Positions 43,784 to 52,265 of a stretch of 64,000 bases of DNA are shown here, piece by piece; position 1 is the stretch's first letter, and the number at the start of each line of letters is the position of its first letter. The position numbers and the translations under genes were made by a program. The notes below the pieces were generated by a model. It worked only from the letters and a program-made list of their open reading frames with translations, searched no databases and was not told the origin of the DNA. The stretch covers positions 1 to 64,000 of the forward strand of contig NZ_FOJJ01000023.1 of the NCBI RefSeq assembly GCF_900111775.1, written 5' to 3'. Origin of the DNA: Desulfuromonas acetexigens (GTDB lineage Bacteria > Desulfobacterota > Desulfuromonadia > Desulfuromonadales > Trichloromonadaceae).

Positions 43784-45148
43784 TCAGTCGAGCATGCGGT
43801 ACTTTTCCATCTTGTAGCGCAAAGTGGTGCGTTTGATCCCCAGCACCTCCGCCGTCCGGGTCTGGGAACCCTTCTCCCGAGCCAGGGTTTGCAGGATCAG
43901 CTGGCGTTCGAGGTCTTCGAGAATCTCGGTGAGGGAACCGCCGCTTTCCGGCAGTTCCAGGCAGATCTGCGCCGGGCCGGCGATCCCCTGGGGGAGATCG
44001 CGGGGGGTAACGGTATCCCCCTTGCACAGCACCACCGCCCGCTCCAGGGCGTTCTGAAGTTCGCGCACATTTCCCGGCCAGTCGTGAGTGAGCAGGCAGC
44101 CGAGGGCGCGGGGGGCGATGGCGCGCACCGGCCGACCCGTCTCGCGGGCGTATTTGGCGAGAAAATGGCGGGCCAGAGGTTCGATGTCCTCGCGCCGGTC
44201 GCGCAGGGGGGGAAGTTCGATATTGACAACGTTGAGGCGATAATAGAGATCTTCGCGGAAACGCCCCTGACGGACCTCCTCGGACAGATTCTTGTTGGTC
44301 GCCGCCACCAGGCGCACATCGCTGTGGATGGTCCGGGTGCCGCCGACCCGCTCGAATTCGTGTTCCTGAATCACCCGCAGCAGTTTGACCTGGGCAGCCA
44401 GGGACATCTCCCCGACTTCGTCGATGAAGAGCGTGCCTTGATGGGCCAGCTCGAAGCGCCCCTTCTTGGTCGCCAGGGCGCCGGTGAAGGCCCCTTTTTC
44501 ATGGCCGAAGAGCTCGCTTTCGAGCACTCCTTCGGAAAGGGCGGCGCAGTTGAGGACGATAAAGGGCTGATCCTTGCGCGGGGATTGAAGATGGATGGAA
44601 CGAGCGATCAGTTCCTTGCCCGTCCCCGATTCGCCAGTAACCAGGACATTGGCGGTGCTGTCCGCCACCGAACGGACGGTGTCGAAAACCCGGGCCATCC
44701 CCTGGGAATCGCCGACGATGCCGGAAGCCTGCCAGCGCTGCTGCAGTTCTTCGTGCAGATAGCGGTTTTCCGCCAGCAGCCGTTCCCGTTCCAAGGCCTG
44801 GGCGATGGTCAGCTTGAGTTCGTCGCTCTCGAAAGGTTTGGTGATGTAGTCGTAAGCGCCCAGGCGCAAGGCCTGCACTGCGCTCTCCACCGTGCCGTAG
44901 GCGGTGATCACCAGCACCGGCAGGGCCGGATCGAAGGCCTTGATCTCCGCCAACAGTTCCAGCCCGCTCATCCCCGGCATCTGCATGTCGGTAATGACCA
45001 GATCGAAACTTTCGGCGGCGATCCGACTCAGGGCTTCGGCCCCCGACCCGACCGCCTCGGTCTGATAGCCTTCCTTGGCGAGCCCCCGCGCCAGTACCTT
45101 GCGCAGTCCTTCTTCGTCGTCGACGATGAGAATCTTTCCGGAAAACAT
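43784..45148 (-). CDS. NtrC-family sigma-54 response regulator
   Basis: A 454-residue regulator with three domains: receiver (D10, D11, phosphoacceptor D54 in VITDMQMPG), AAA ATPase (GESGTGKELIAR, GAFTGA for sigma-54 contact, DEVGEMSL), and a Fis-type HTH at the end (TRTAEVLGIKRTTLRYKMEKY). It opens sigma-54 promoters, and one lies directly downstream. No histidine kinase is adjacent; the partner gene is a diguanylate cyclase 3 bp upstream. Confidence 0.94.
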   Translation of the reverse strand: MFSGKILIVDDEEGLRKVLARGLAKEGYQTEAVGSGAEALSRIAAESFDLVITDMQMPGMSGLELLAEIKAFDPALPVLVITAYGTVESAVQALRLGAYDYITKPFESDELKLTIAQALERERLLAENRYLHEELQQRWQASGIVGDSQGMARVFDTVRSVADSTANVLVTGESGTGKELIARSIHLQSPRKDQPFIVLNCAALSEGVLESELFGHEKGAFTGALATKKGRFELAHQGTLFIDEVGEMSLAAQVKLLRVIQEHEFERVGGTRTIHSDVRLVAATNKNLSEEVRQGRFREDLYYRLNVVNIELPPLRDRREDIEPLARHFLAKYARETGRPVRAIAPRALGCLLTHDWPGNVRELQNALERAVVLCKGDTVTPRDLPQGIAGPAQICLELPESGGSLTEILEDLERQLILQTLAREKGSQTRTAEVLGIKRTTLRYKMEKYRMLD

Positions 45149-45151
45149 TCG

Positions 45152-46210
45152 TCAATCCTTATCGTGTCGATGATAAACCCGGTTCTTGCCTTCGCGCTTG
45201 GCCTGGTAGAGAAGCGCATCGGCCACCTGCAACAGGGCGTCGCGGTCCTGGCCGTCGCGGGGGTAGGCCGCCACTCCGACGCTGACCGTCACCCCTTCCG
45301 GCAGCTCGCCGTCGAGATGATGCGGGGATCGCTCCTCGATCTCCCACCGGGCCCGCTCGGCGGCGGTCAGGGCCACGTCGATGGCGGTTTCGGGGAGGAT
45401 GGCGACAAATTCCTCGCCGCCATAACGAAAGACCATGTCGCTCTCGCGCATGGCTCCACGCAGGATCTCGGCGACGGCGACCAGGGCGCGATCCCCCTTG
45501 AGATGGCCGTGGCGATCGTTGAAAGCCTTGAAGTTGTCCACGTCAAACATGAGCAACGTCATCGGTTTGGCGTAACGGCGGGCGCGCATGAGCTCATCCT
45601 TGAGCATCAGGCGAAACTGGCGATGGTTGTAGAGGCCGGTGAGGCCGTCGGTCACCGCCAGATGCTGGGTGCGCTGATGCAGGCAGGCATTGTCGATGCT
45701 CATGGCGGCGAAGGAGGCCAGAATCGACAGCACCTTGAGCCGGTTGGGGGCGAATTGGCGCGGGGCGAAATCATCCAGGCAAATGAGACCGACCACCTTG
45801 TTCTGAATTTTCAGGGGAACAGCAACGAGGGAGCGAATCCCCTCCTGCAAAACCAGGGCATCGCCGCAACAGAATCCGCCGCCCTGCACATCCTCGACAA
45901 TGAAGAGCTCGCCTTCGTCGAGAACATGATGAATCAGGGAGCCTTCCTTCACCGGCCAGCGAAAGCGCTGCAAAAAATTTTCACTCAACCCGACGTGGGC
46001 ATGGAGGGAGAGCTGCCCCAGGGGTTCGTCATAAAGGGCGACGCTGCCGGCGGGCATATCCATGACGGCCATGGCGCTGTAAAGGATATTCCGCAGCACC
46101 TCGTCGAGTTCCAGAGAGGAAACGACCACCTGCGCTACGGAAAGAACATCCTTGAGATCCTTGAGTTCTTCCTGAATGGGGTCAGGGGGGCGGGGATCAT
46201 CGGCAGGCAT
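45152..46210 (-). CDS. GAF-GGDEF diguanylate cyclase
   Basis: About 352 residues. A GAF sensor domain (residues about 35-180, with GGGFCCGDALVLQEGIRSLVAVPL) is followed by a GGDEF domain with active-site RYGGEEFVAILPE. It should make cyclic di-GMP. I saw no RxxD inhibitory site five residues before GGEEF. The Cys pair in the GAF domain might sense redox or metal. The ATG at 46210 gives MPADDPRPPDP; longer in-frame starts exist but run into low-GC leader DNA. Confidence 0.88.
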   Translation of the reverse strand: MPADDPRPPDPIQEELKDLKDVLSVAQVVVSSLELDEVLRNILYSAMAVMDMPAGSVALYDEPLGQLSLHAHVGLSENFLQRFRWPVKEGSLIHHVLDEGELFIVEDVQGGGFCCGDALVLQEGIRSLVAVPLKIQNKVVGLICLDDFAPRQFAPNRLKVLSILASFAAMSIDNACLHQRTQHLAVTDGLTGLYNHRQFRLMLKDELMRARRYAKPMTLLMFDVDNFKAFNDRHGHLKGDRALVAVAEILRGAMRESDMVFRYGGEEFVAILPETAIDVALTAAERARWEIEERSPHHLDGELPEGVTVSVGVAAYPRDGQDRDALLQVADALLYQAKREGKNRVYHRHDKD

Positions 46211-46388
46211 GGAGGCATCCGGGCAAGGGCTGGAAAAGCATTGCAGAGAACAGTTAATCCATGGGGTACAACTACCATAGTTATCGAATTTCTGTAAAGG
46301 ACTAAGCCGGCCATGGAAAGGAAACTGCCGGACTTTTGCGGACACCTTCATAAAAGCATTAATTTCCCCAAAGACACTGCCACAAAGA

Positions 46389-46443
46389 TTGACAGACACA
46401 GGATATTGTGGTTTATATTTCGGCGCTACACAGAATATAGCGC
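46389..46443 (+). promoter_or_regulatory. nrdJ promoter with two NrdR boxes
   Basis: TTGACA (46389-46394) and TTTATA (46412-46417) are 17 bp apart. Two 16-bp NrdR-type boxes overlap and follow it: ACACAGGATATTGTGG (46396-46411) and ACACAGAATATAGCGC (46428-46443). Their starts are 32 bp apart, three helical turns, the usual NrdR arrangement. NrdR should repress nrdJ when dATP is high. Confidence 0.8.
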
Positions 46444-46495
46444 AATCCCCCTTTCAACAACCCCTTGAATTTCCAGTGCAAAGGATTTCCAACCC

Positions 46496-48721
46496 ATGAA
46501 AAAACCGGCCGCGTCCCCGTCTCTTGCCCTTTCCACCAACGCCGTCACCGTCCTCGAACGCCGCTATTTGAAGCGCGATGCCGAAGGCAAGGTTCTTGAG
46601 ACTCCGGCCGACATGTTCCACCGCGTGGCTCACACCATCGCCTCGGCGGAGACCCTGCTGAAAACCGGCCAGGACGCCGCCGCTCTCGAAAATGAGTTCT
46701 ACCGCATCATGACCGGCCTCGAATTCCTGCCCAATTCGCCGACCCTGATGAATGCCGGCCGTGAACTCGGCCAACTCTCGGCCTGTTTTGTCCTGCCGGT
46801 CGGCGATTCGATGGAAGAGATCTTCGAGGCGATCAAGCAGACCGCCCTGATCCACAAAAGCGGCGGCGGCACCGGCTTCTCCTTCTCCCGCATCCGTCCG
46901 GCCCGGGACGTCGTCGCCTCGACCAGCGGCGTTTCCTCCGGCCCCCTCTCCTTCATGAAGGTCTTCGACGCCGCCACTGAAACGATCAAGCAGGGGGGCA
47001 CCCGTCGCGGGGCGAACATGGGGATTCTGCGGGTCGACCACCCGGATATCATGGATTTCATCATGGCCAAGCGCGACCAGACGGTGTTGACCAACTTCAA
47101 CATCTCCGTCGGCCTCACCGAAGCCTTCATGGAAGCGGTGGAGAAGGACGGCGAATACGCCATCGTCAGCCCGCGCAACAAAGAGGTCGTGAAAACCATG
47201 CCGGCGCGTAAGGTCTTCGAACACATCGTCGAGCTGGCCTGGAACAACGGCGAGCCGGGGATCATCTTCCTCGACCGCTTGAACCGTGACAACCCGACCC
47301 CCCAGGTCGGCGAGATCGAGGCGACCAATCCCTGCGGCGAGCAACCGCTCCTCCCCTACGAATCGTGCAACCTCGGCTCGATCAATCTGGCGAAAATGGT
47401 CAAGGACGGCGACGTCGACTGGGCGCGCCTGAAGACCGTCGTGCGCCTGGCGGCCCGTTTCCTCGACAACGTCATCGAGGTCAACAACTATCCCATCCCC
47501 CAGATCGCCGAGATGACCCGCAGCAACCGCAAGATCGGCCTTGGCGTCATGGGCTGGGCCGACCTGCTGATTCTGCTCGGCCTGCCCTACAACAGCGACG
47601 AAGCGGTGGAACTGGGCGAGACGCTGATGAGGTTCATCACCGACGAAGCCCGGCAGATGTCCATGGAGCTCGCCGCCGAGCGCGGCTCCTTCCCCAACTT
47701 CAAGGGGAGCCTGTACGACCAGAAGGGGAGCAAGCCGGTGCGCAACGCCACCAGCACCACCATCGCCCCGACCGGTACTATCTCCATCATGGCCGGTGCT
47801 TCCAGCGGCGTTGAGCCCCTCTTCGCCGTCTCCTACGTCCGTCAGGTGTTGGATAACGACATTCTCGTCGAGGTTCACCCGCTCTTTGAAAAGATCGCCC
47901 GCGACCGGGGCTTCTATTCGCCGGAGTTGATGAAGCTCATCGCCCAGCACGGCACGGTGCAGGACATCCCGCAAGTGCCCGAGGATGTGCGGAGGGTCTT
48001 CGTCACCGCTCACGATATCACCCCCGAGGATCACATCCGCATGCAGGCGGCTTTCCAGAAATACACGGACAACGCCGTCTCCAAAACCGTGAATTTCTGC
48101 AACAGCGCCACCCGCGAGGATGTCGCCACCGTCTACCGGCTGGCCTACCAGTTGGGTTGCAAAGGGGTCACCATCTACCGTGACGGCAGCCGCGATCAGC
48201 AGGTGCTGTCCGTGGGCAAAGAGCAGACGGCGCCGGAAGACACGGTCCCCCGCGAAACCAAGAAACAGGGTCGCAAGCGCGAGCGCCCCCGGGCGCTGCG
48301 CGGCGCCACCTACCAGATGACGACCGGCTGCGGGCCGCTGTACATCACCATCAACGAAGACCAGGAAGGACTTTTTGAGCTCTTCACCACCATGGGCAAG
48401 GCCGGCGGTTGCGCCGCCAGCCAGTGCGAGGCCATCGGCCGCCTCGTCTCCCTCGCCTGGCGCAGCGGCGTACAGGCCCGGCAGGCGGTGAAGCAGATGA
48501 TCGGCATCACCTGCCACAAGCCCGCCGGGTTCGGCGAAAACCGCGTCACTTCCTGCGCCGACGCCGTAGCCAAGGCGATTCAGATGCACATGGCCCAGCA
48601 CGGCGAGGATGGCGTCGCGGTCAAGCAGAACGGCGGTGCCTGCCCCGAATGCGGCGGCCCGGTCGAACACGAAGGCGGCTGCTGCGTCTGTCACGCCTGC
48701 GGCTACAGCGAATGCGCCTGA
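46496..48721 (+). CDS. nrdJ: adenosylcobalamin-dependent (class II) ribonucleotide reductase
   Basis: A 741-residue enzyme reducing ribonucleotides for DNA synthesis. Landmarks are NSPTLMNAGRELGQLSACFVLPV (active-site Cys), KSGGGTGFSFSRIRP, NPCGEQPLLPYESCNLGSINL (radical Cys region) and ATSTTIAPTGTISIMAG. The C-terminus has a zinc-ribbon-like CPECGG and CCVCHACGY, also used for re-reduction. It works with B12 and needs no oxygen, which fits an anaerobe. It has its own NrdR-controlled promoter and a strong terminator. Confidence 0.96.
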   Translation: MKKPAASPSLALSTNAVTVLERRYLKRDAEGKVLETPADMFHRVAHTIASAETLLKTGQDAAALENEFYRIMTGLEFLPNSPTLMNAGRELGQLSACFVLPVGDSMEEIFEAIKQTALIHKSGGGTGFSFSRIRPARDVVASTSGVSSGPLSFMKVFDAATETIKQGGTRRGANMGILRVDHPDIMDFIMAKRDQTVLTNFNISVGLTEAFMEAVEKDGEYAIVSPRNKEVVKTMPARKVFEHIVELAWNNGEPGIIFLDRLNRDNPTPQVGEIEATNPCGEQPLLPYESCNLGSINLAKMVKDGDVDWARLKTVVRLAARFLDNVIEVNNYPIPQIAEMTRSNRKIGLGVMGWADLLILLGLPYNSDEAVELGETLMRFITDEARQMSMELAAERGSFPNFKGSLYDQKGSKPVRNATSTTIAPTGTISIMAGASSGVEPLFAVSYVRQVLDNDILVEVHPLFEKIARDRGFYSPELMKLIAQHGTVQDIPQVPEDVRRVFVTAHDITPEDHIRMQAAFQKYTDNAVSKTVNFCNSATREDVATVYRLAYQLGCKGVTIYRDGSRDQQVLSVGKEQTAPEDTVPRETKKQGRKRERPRALRGATYQMTTGCGPLYITINEDQEGLFELFTTMGKAGGCAASQCEAIGRLVSLAWRSGVQARQAVKQMIGITCHKPAGFGENRVTSCADAVAKAIQMHMAQHGEDGVAVKQNGGACPECGGPVEHEGGCCVCHACGYSECA

Positions 48722-48727
48722 TTCCCT

Positions 48728-48765
48728 AACGTCAAACGGCCTCCCTCGGGAGGCCGTTTGACGTT
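48728..48765. terminator. intrinsic terminator, bidirectional
   Basis: A perfect 18-bp stem (48728-48745 with 48748-48765) with a minimal loop, placed between convergent nrdJ and the CDF transporter gene. The T run is short (TTT). Confidence 0.8.
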
Positions 48766-48812
48766 TAGCGGCAAGAAACTAATAAAGTTCCAAAAGTTCC
48801 GACCATTGAAGG

Positions 48813-49637
48813 TTACTTCAACCGCAGAATCCGCCGGGCGCCGTGCAGCACGATCAGGCCGATAACCGTACCGACGATCAGGTCGGGAAGGCGCGAACCA
48901 CTGAAGGCGACCAGGCCGCCGGCGACGATGACCCCGAGGTTGGCGATGACGTCGTTGGCCGAGAAGATGTAGCTCGCCTGCATGTGCGCGCCCCGGTCGC
49001 GCTTGCGGGTGATGAGCATAAGCGCGTAGACATTCGCCGCCAGCGCGACCAGCCCCATCCCCATCATCAGCGCCGAAACCGGTTCGCTGCCGTAAATGAA
49101 GCGGCGCACAACCTCGGTGAGAGCGCCCAAGGCCAGAGCCAGCTGCAGCCAGCCGGCGAAACGGGCGGCGCGCATCTTCAGCCGAGCCGCGCCCCCCACC
49201 GCGTACAGGGCCACTCCGTAAACGGCAGCGTCGGCGAACATATCCAAGGAATCGGCGATCAGTCCCGTCGACTGCGCCGCCAGGCCAATGGCCATCTCGA
49301 CGACGAACATGCCGCCGTTGATCGCCAGCAGGGTCTTCAGGACTTTCGCCTCCGCCGCATCCTCCGCCGGGTCCTTCGCCACGACCTCGGTCTCGGCAAC
49401 CCCTTCCGAAGCAAGCAGTTCCGCCCCCAGCCCGAGCGGTTCGAGCCGACACAGCACCACCGCCGCCTCCCCGCGATGGACGACCGTCAACCGCCGAGCG
49501 GAAAGATCGAAATCCAGGGAAAGCACCTCCCCGAGATCGTCCAGCGCCATGCGGATGAGATTTTCTTCCGAGGGGCAATCCATCTGAGGGACAGCAAAGA
49601 GACTGCGGTGAATCCCATCCTTTTCTTCCTGACTCAT
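48813..49637 (-). CDS. CDF-family cation efflux transporter with degenerate HMA domain
   Basis: A 274-residue membrane protein. Residues 1-75 resemble a heavy-metal-associated domain, but the metal motif CxxC is replaced by MDCPSEENL. Membrane helices follow, with the CDF transport-site pattern ADSLDMFADAAVYG and SANDVIANLGV. It should export a divalent metal. The ATG at 49637 is preferred; an upstream ATG at 49661 is possible. It is divergent from the ArsR-type regulator gene, so the two may share control. Confidence 0.85.
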   Translation of the reverse strand: MSQEEKDGIHRSLFAVPQMDCPSEENLIRMALDDLGEVLSLDFDLSARRLTVVHRGEAAVVLCRLEPLGLGAELLASEGVAETEVVAKDPAEDAAEAKVLKTLLAINGGMFVVEMAIGLAAQSTGLIADSLDMFADAAVYGVALYAVGGAARLKMRAARFAGWLQLALALGALTEVVRRFIYGSEPVSALMMGMGLVALAANVYALMLITRKRDRGAHMQASYIFSANDVIANLGVIVAGGLVAFSGSRLPDLIVGTVIGLIVLHGARRILRLK

Positions 49638-49766
49638 CCTGGTTCTTCCTCCCTTGTTCATGAAGCCGACAGACTAACATTCTTGGGAAAAAGTCGAAAA
49701 GACAAATTTCCCCGGAAATGCGGGAGAAAAAATTGACCAAATTGATCGGATCAAGGGAAAAAATCT

Positions 49767-49808
49767 TTGACATCCGCAGCTGTTTGGCTAATATGCCAAA
49801 TAGCCAAA
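49767..49808 (+). promoter_or_regulatory. arsR promoter with overlapping operator
   Basis: TTGACA (49767-49772) and TAATAT (49789-49794) are 16 bp apart. The palindrome TTTGGC-N6-GCCAAA (49783-49800) covers the -10 box, with another half-site TAGCCAAA at 49801-49808. Binding of the ArsR-type repressor here would block RNA polymerase. Confidence 0.75.
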
Positions 49809-49827
49809 GCAAAGGAGCATTGCATCT

Positions 49828-50160
49828 ATGGATAAAGAACGCAAAGCCCATCTGGAAGCCCGGGCTCGGGTGCTCAAGGCCATGGCCCACCCGAGCCGGT
49901 TGCTGATCATCGAAGAGTTGGAAAAGACCGAACGCTGCGTCTGTGAACTGACGGAGATGATCGGCGCCGACATCTCCACCGTTTCCAAGCATCTTTCGGT
50001 CTTGCGCCAGGCGGGCATCGTCGCGGATGACAAACGGGGCAATCAGGTCTACTACCGGCTGCGGATTCCCTGCATGCTCAAGTTTTTCGACTGTGTGGAA
50101 TCGGTGCTGGAATCTCAGGCCCAGACACAGGTCGCCTGTCTGGCAGGGGGCTGTCGCTAG
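49828..50160 (+). CDS. arsR: ArsR-family metalloregulator
   Basis: A 110-residue winged-helix repressor. The metal-binding helix has ERCVCEL, the ELCVCDL-type site that binds As(III), Cd or similar thiophilic ions, then ADISTVSKHLSVLRQAGIV as the recognition helix. A further CLAGGC pair ends the protein. It should repress its own gene and the permease operon through two identical-type operators and release on metal binding. Confidence 0.93.
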   Translation: MDKERKAHLEARARVLKAMAHPSRLLIIEELEKTERCVCELTEMIGADISTVSKHLSVLRQAGIVADDKRGNQVYYRLRIPCMLKFFDCVESVLESQAQTQVACLAGGCR

Positions 50161-50177
50161 CCCCCGGCCCTTTTTTT
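50146..50177 (+). terminator. intrinsic terminator at the arsR end
   Basis: GGGGGCT and AGCCCCC (50146-50152 with 50159-50165), then GGCCC and a run of seven T. The hairpin overlaps the last codons and stop of arsR, so the permease genes need their own promoter. Confidence 0.75.
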
Positions 50178-50186
50178 GCCTGGGTA

Positions 50187-50204
50187 TTTGGCCACTCGGC
50201 CAAG
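50187..50204 (+). promoter_or_regulatory. second ArsR-type operator, before the permease gene
   Basis: TTGGC-N6-GCCAA (50188-50203) has the same half-sites and spacing as the operator over the arsR promoter. It is 30 bp before the permease start and probably represses the downstream cluster. Confidence 0.65.
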
Positions 50205-50233
50205 CAGGAAGATTCAACTCAAGGACGTAGCTA

Positions 50234-51553
50234 ATGAACTGGAAAAACGAGTGGAAATCGCTGGCCGCGATCATTGCCGTTTTCGTCGCCTGTTACTGGC
50301 TGCCGGTGGACTGGCTGCAAGAGACGAAACGCCTCGAAAATGCCCTCTGGGAAGCGCTGCATCTGGCCAAGTGGTATGCCCAGGAGCATGTGCTGCTCTG
50401 CCTGGTCCCGGCCTTTTTCATCGCCGGGGCGGTGGGGGTCTTCGTCAGCCAGGCGGCGGTGATGAAATACCTGGGGCCGAAAGCGAATAAGTTCCTGGCC
50501 TACGGCGTCGCCTCGGTCTCGGGCACCATCCTGGCGGTCTGCTCCTGCACCATCCTGCCGCTTTTCGCCGGCATCTACCGCATGGGCGCGGGGCTGGGAC
50601 CGGCGAGTGCCTTTCTCTATTCCGGCCCGGCCATCAACATCCTCGCCATTGTCCTGACCGCCGCCGTTCTCGGGCCGGAGATGGGGATTGCCCGGGCGGT
50701 GGGCGCCGTCAGCTTCGCCGTCATTATCGGCTTGCTTATGCACTTTTTCTTTCGCAAGGAAGAGGCGGAAAAGCTCGAAGCGGCCGGGAATCTCCCCGAA
50801 CCGGAAGTTTCCCGCCCCCTGTGGCAGACGGCGCTCTATTTCGCCAGCATGGTCGGCATCCTGGTCTTCGCCAACTGGGGCAAGCCGACCGAACCGACCG
50901 GCTTCTGGCAGGCGATCTATGCCGCCAAATGGCTCGTCACCGGGCTCTTCTCCCTGGCGCTGGCGATCATGCTGGTGAGCTGGTTTCAAGTCGGCAAACT
51001 GCGCATGCTGCTGGCAGCGTTGCCGGTGGTGGCTCTGGCCCTGATCTTTCCGGACAATCCCATTATCCCCTTCGTCGCCGGAACCATCGCCCTGTCGGTG
51101 CTGACCGCGACCGGGCGCGATGAGGCGGGAGAACTGCAGGAGTGGTTCGAAACGAGCTGGGACTTCGCCAAAAAGATTCTGCCCCTGCTCTTCTGGGGGG
51201 TGCTGATGGCCGGCGCGCTCCTCGGCCGTCCCGACCACGAGGGGCTGATTCCGTCCGCCTGGATTGCCGGTCTGGTCGGCGGAAATTCTCTGTGGGCCAA
51301 TCTCTTTGCCTCGGTCGTCGGCGCCTTCATGTACTTTGCCACCCTCACCGAAGTGCCGATTCTGCAGGGGCTGATCGGCGCCGGCATGGGCAAGGGCCCG
51401 GCCTTGGCCCTGCTGCTCGCCGGTCCGGCCCTCTCCTTGCCCAACATGCTGGTCATCCGCAGCGTCATGGGAACAAAAAAGACCGTGGTCTTTGTTCTTC
51501 TGGTCATCATCATGGCGACGATCTCGGGACTGATTTACGGCGCCCTGTTTTAA
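50234..51553 (+). CDS. permease of the UPF0718/ArsP type
   Basis: A 439-residue membrane protein with roughly ten hydrophobic segments. Conserved parts are SVSGTILAVCSCTILPLFAGIYRMGAGLGPASAFLYSGPAINI and the second-half LTEVPILQGLIGAGMGKGPALALLLAGPALSLP. The CSC cysteines fit binding of a trivalent arsenical. Some family members export methylated arsenicals. Placement under ArsR control with CxxC proteins supports a thiophilic substrate; the exact one is unknown. Confidence 0.85.
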   Translation: MNWKNEWKSLAAIIAVFVACYWLPVDWLQETKRLENALWEALHLAKWYAQEHVLLCLVPAFFIAGAVGVFVSQAAVMKYLGPKANKFLAYGVASVSGTILAVCSCTILPLFAGIYRMGAGLGPASAFLYSGPAINILAIVLTAAVLGPEMGIARAVGAVSFAVIIGLLMHFFFRKEEAEKLEAAGNLPEPEVSRPLWQTALYFASMVGILVFANWGKPTEPTGFWQAIYAAKWLVTGLFSLALAIMLVSWFQVGKLRMLLAALPVVALALIFPDNPIIPFVAGTIALSVLTATGRDEAGELQEWFETSWDFAKKILPLLFWGVLMAGALLGRPDHEGLIPSAWIAGLVGGNSLWANLFASVVGAFMYFATLTEVPILQGLIGAGMGKGPALALLLAGPALSLPNMLVIRSVMGTKKTVVFVLLVIIMATISGLIYGALF

Positions 51554-51559
51554 CACATA

Positions 51560-51579
51560 GGGCACGGCGCGCCGTGCCC
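51560..51579. repeat. 20-bp perfect palindrome
   Basis: GGGCACGGCG followed by its exact reverse complement, flanked by TA...CTA. It lies seven bases after the permease stop with no T run, so it may stabilise mRNA or be a dispersed REP-type unit. Confidence 0.6.
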
Positions 51580-51602
51580 CTACCAACCAAAGGAGAAGAA
51601 CC

Positions 51603-51839
51603 ATGAAAAAAATTCAGATTCTCGGCAGCGGTTGCGCCAAGTGCAACGATCTCATGAACAATGCCAAGGAAGCGGTTAAGCAGTCGGGGGAAGAAGCCAC
51701 GTTCGAGAAGGTCACCACTCTCAACGAGATCATGAAATTCGGCTGCATGACGACGCCGGGCCTGGTCATCGACGGCAAACTGGTCAGCCAGGGGAAGCTG
51801 CTCAAGCCTGAACAGATTCTGCAACTGCTGCGTTCCTGA
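51603..51839 (+). CDS. small thioredoxin-fold redox protein
   Basis: A 78-residue protein of the redox-active disulfide protein 2 group. The active site is GSGCAKC near residue 11, followed by TTPGLVIDGKLVSQGK with the cis-proline. There is no signal peptide, so it is cytoplasmic and may hand electrons or metal to the permease next to it. AAAGGAGAAG precedes the ATG. Confidence 0.88.
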   Translation: MKKIQILGSGCAKCNDLMNNAKEAVKQSGEEATFEKVTTLNEIMKFGCMTTPGLVIDGKLVSQGKLLKPEQILQLLRS

Positions 51840-51859
51840 AAACCCGGATAAGGAGATTT

Positions 51860-52225
51860 GTGATGATGCGAGCATTTGCCGCACGGATGGTTCCGTTTGT
51901 TGTTTTTTTGTTGTTTTGTGCCGGCACAGCGGGGGCCGAAGGGCTGCCGCGGCTGGTCGATCTGGGTGCGGATAAATGCATCCCCTGCAAGATGATGGCG
52001 CCGATTCTGGATGAGCTGAAAAAGGAGTATGACGGGCGGATGCAGGTCGAGTTCATCGATGTCTGGAAAGACCGGGCCAAGGCCGCCGAGTACGGGGTGC
52101 GGATGATCCCCACCCAGATTTTTTACGATGCCGCAGGCAAGGAGTTGTTCCGGCGCTCGGGATTTATCGGCAAGGAAGACATCCTCGCCCAATGGCGGGA
52201 ACTGGGCTACGAATTCGACAAATAG
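51860..52225 (+). CDS. exported thioredoxin-like protein
   Basis: A 121-residue protein with a signal or anchor segment to about residue 26 (AGTAGA). A thioredoxin domain follows, with active site DKCIPCKMMAP and cis-Pro in MIPTQIFYD. It acts on the periplasmic side. The CcdA-like protein encoded next should feed it electrons. Confidence 0.9.
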   Translation: MMMRAFAARMVPFVVFLLFCAGTAGAEGLPRLVDLGADKCIPCKMMAPILDELKKEYDGRMQVEFIDVWKDRAKAAEYGVRMIPTQIFYDAAGKELFRRSGFIGKEDILAQWRELGYEFDK

Positions 52226-52265
52226 GCTCCAGACGGCCATTTGATTCCCCATAAGGAATTTTCCC

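Noticed and set aside
46454-48694. A 746-codon open frame on minus, opposite nrdJ
   Set aside because: It is the complement of a strongly conserved gene in GC-rich DNA; its product is low-complexity Gly/Asp/Val/His and matches nothing I know.
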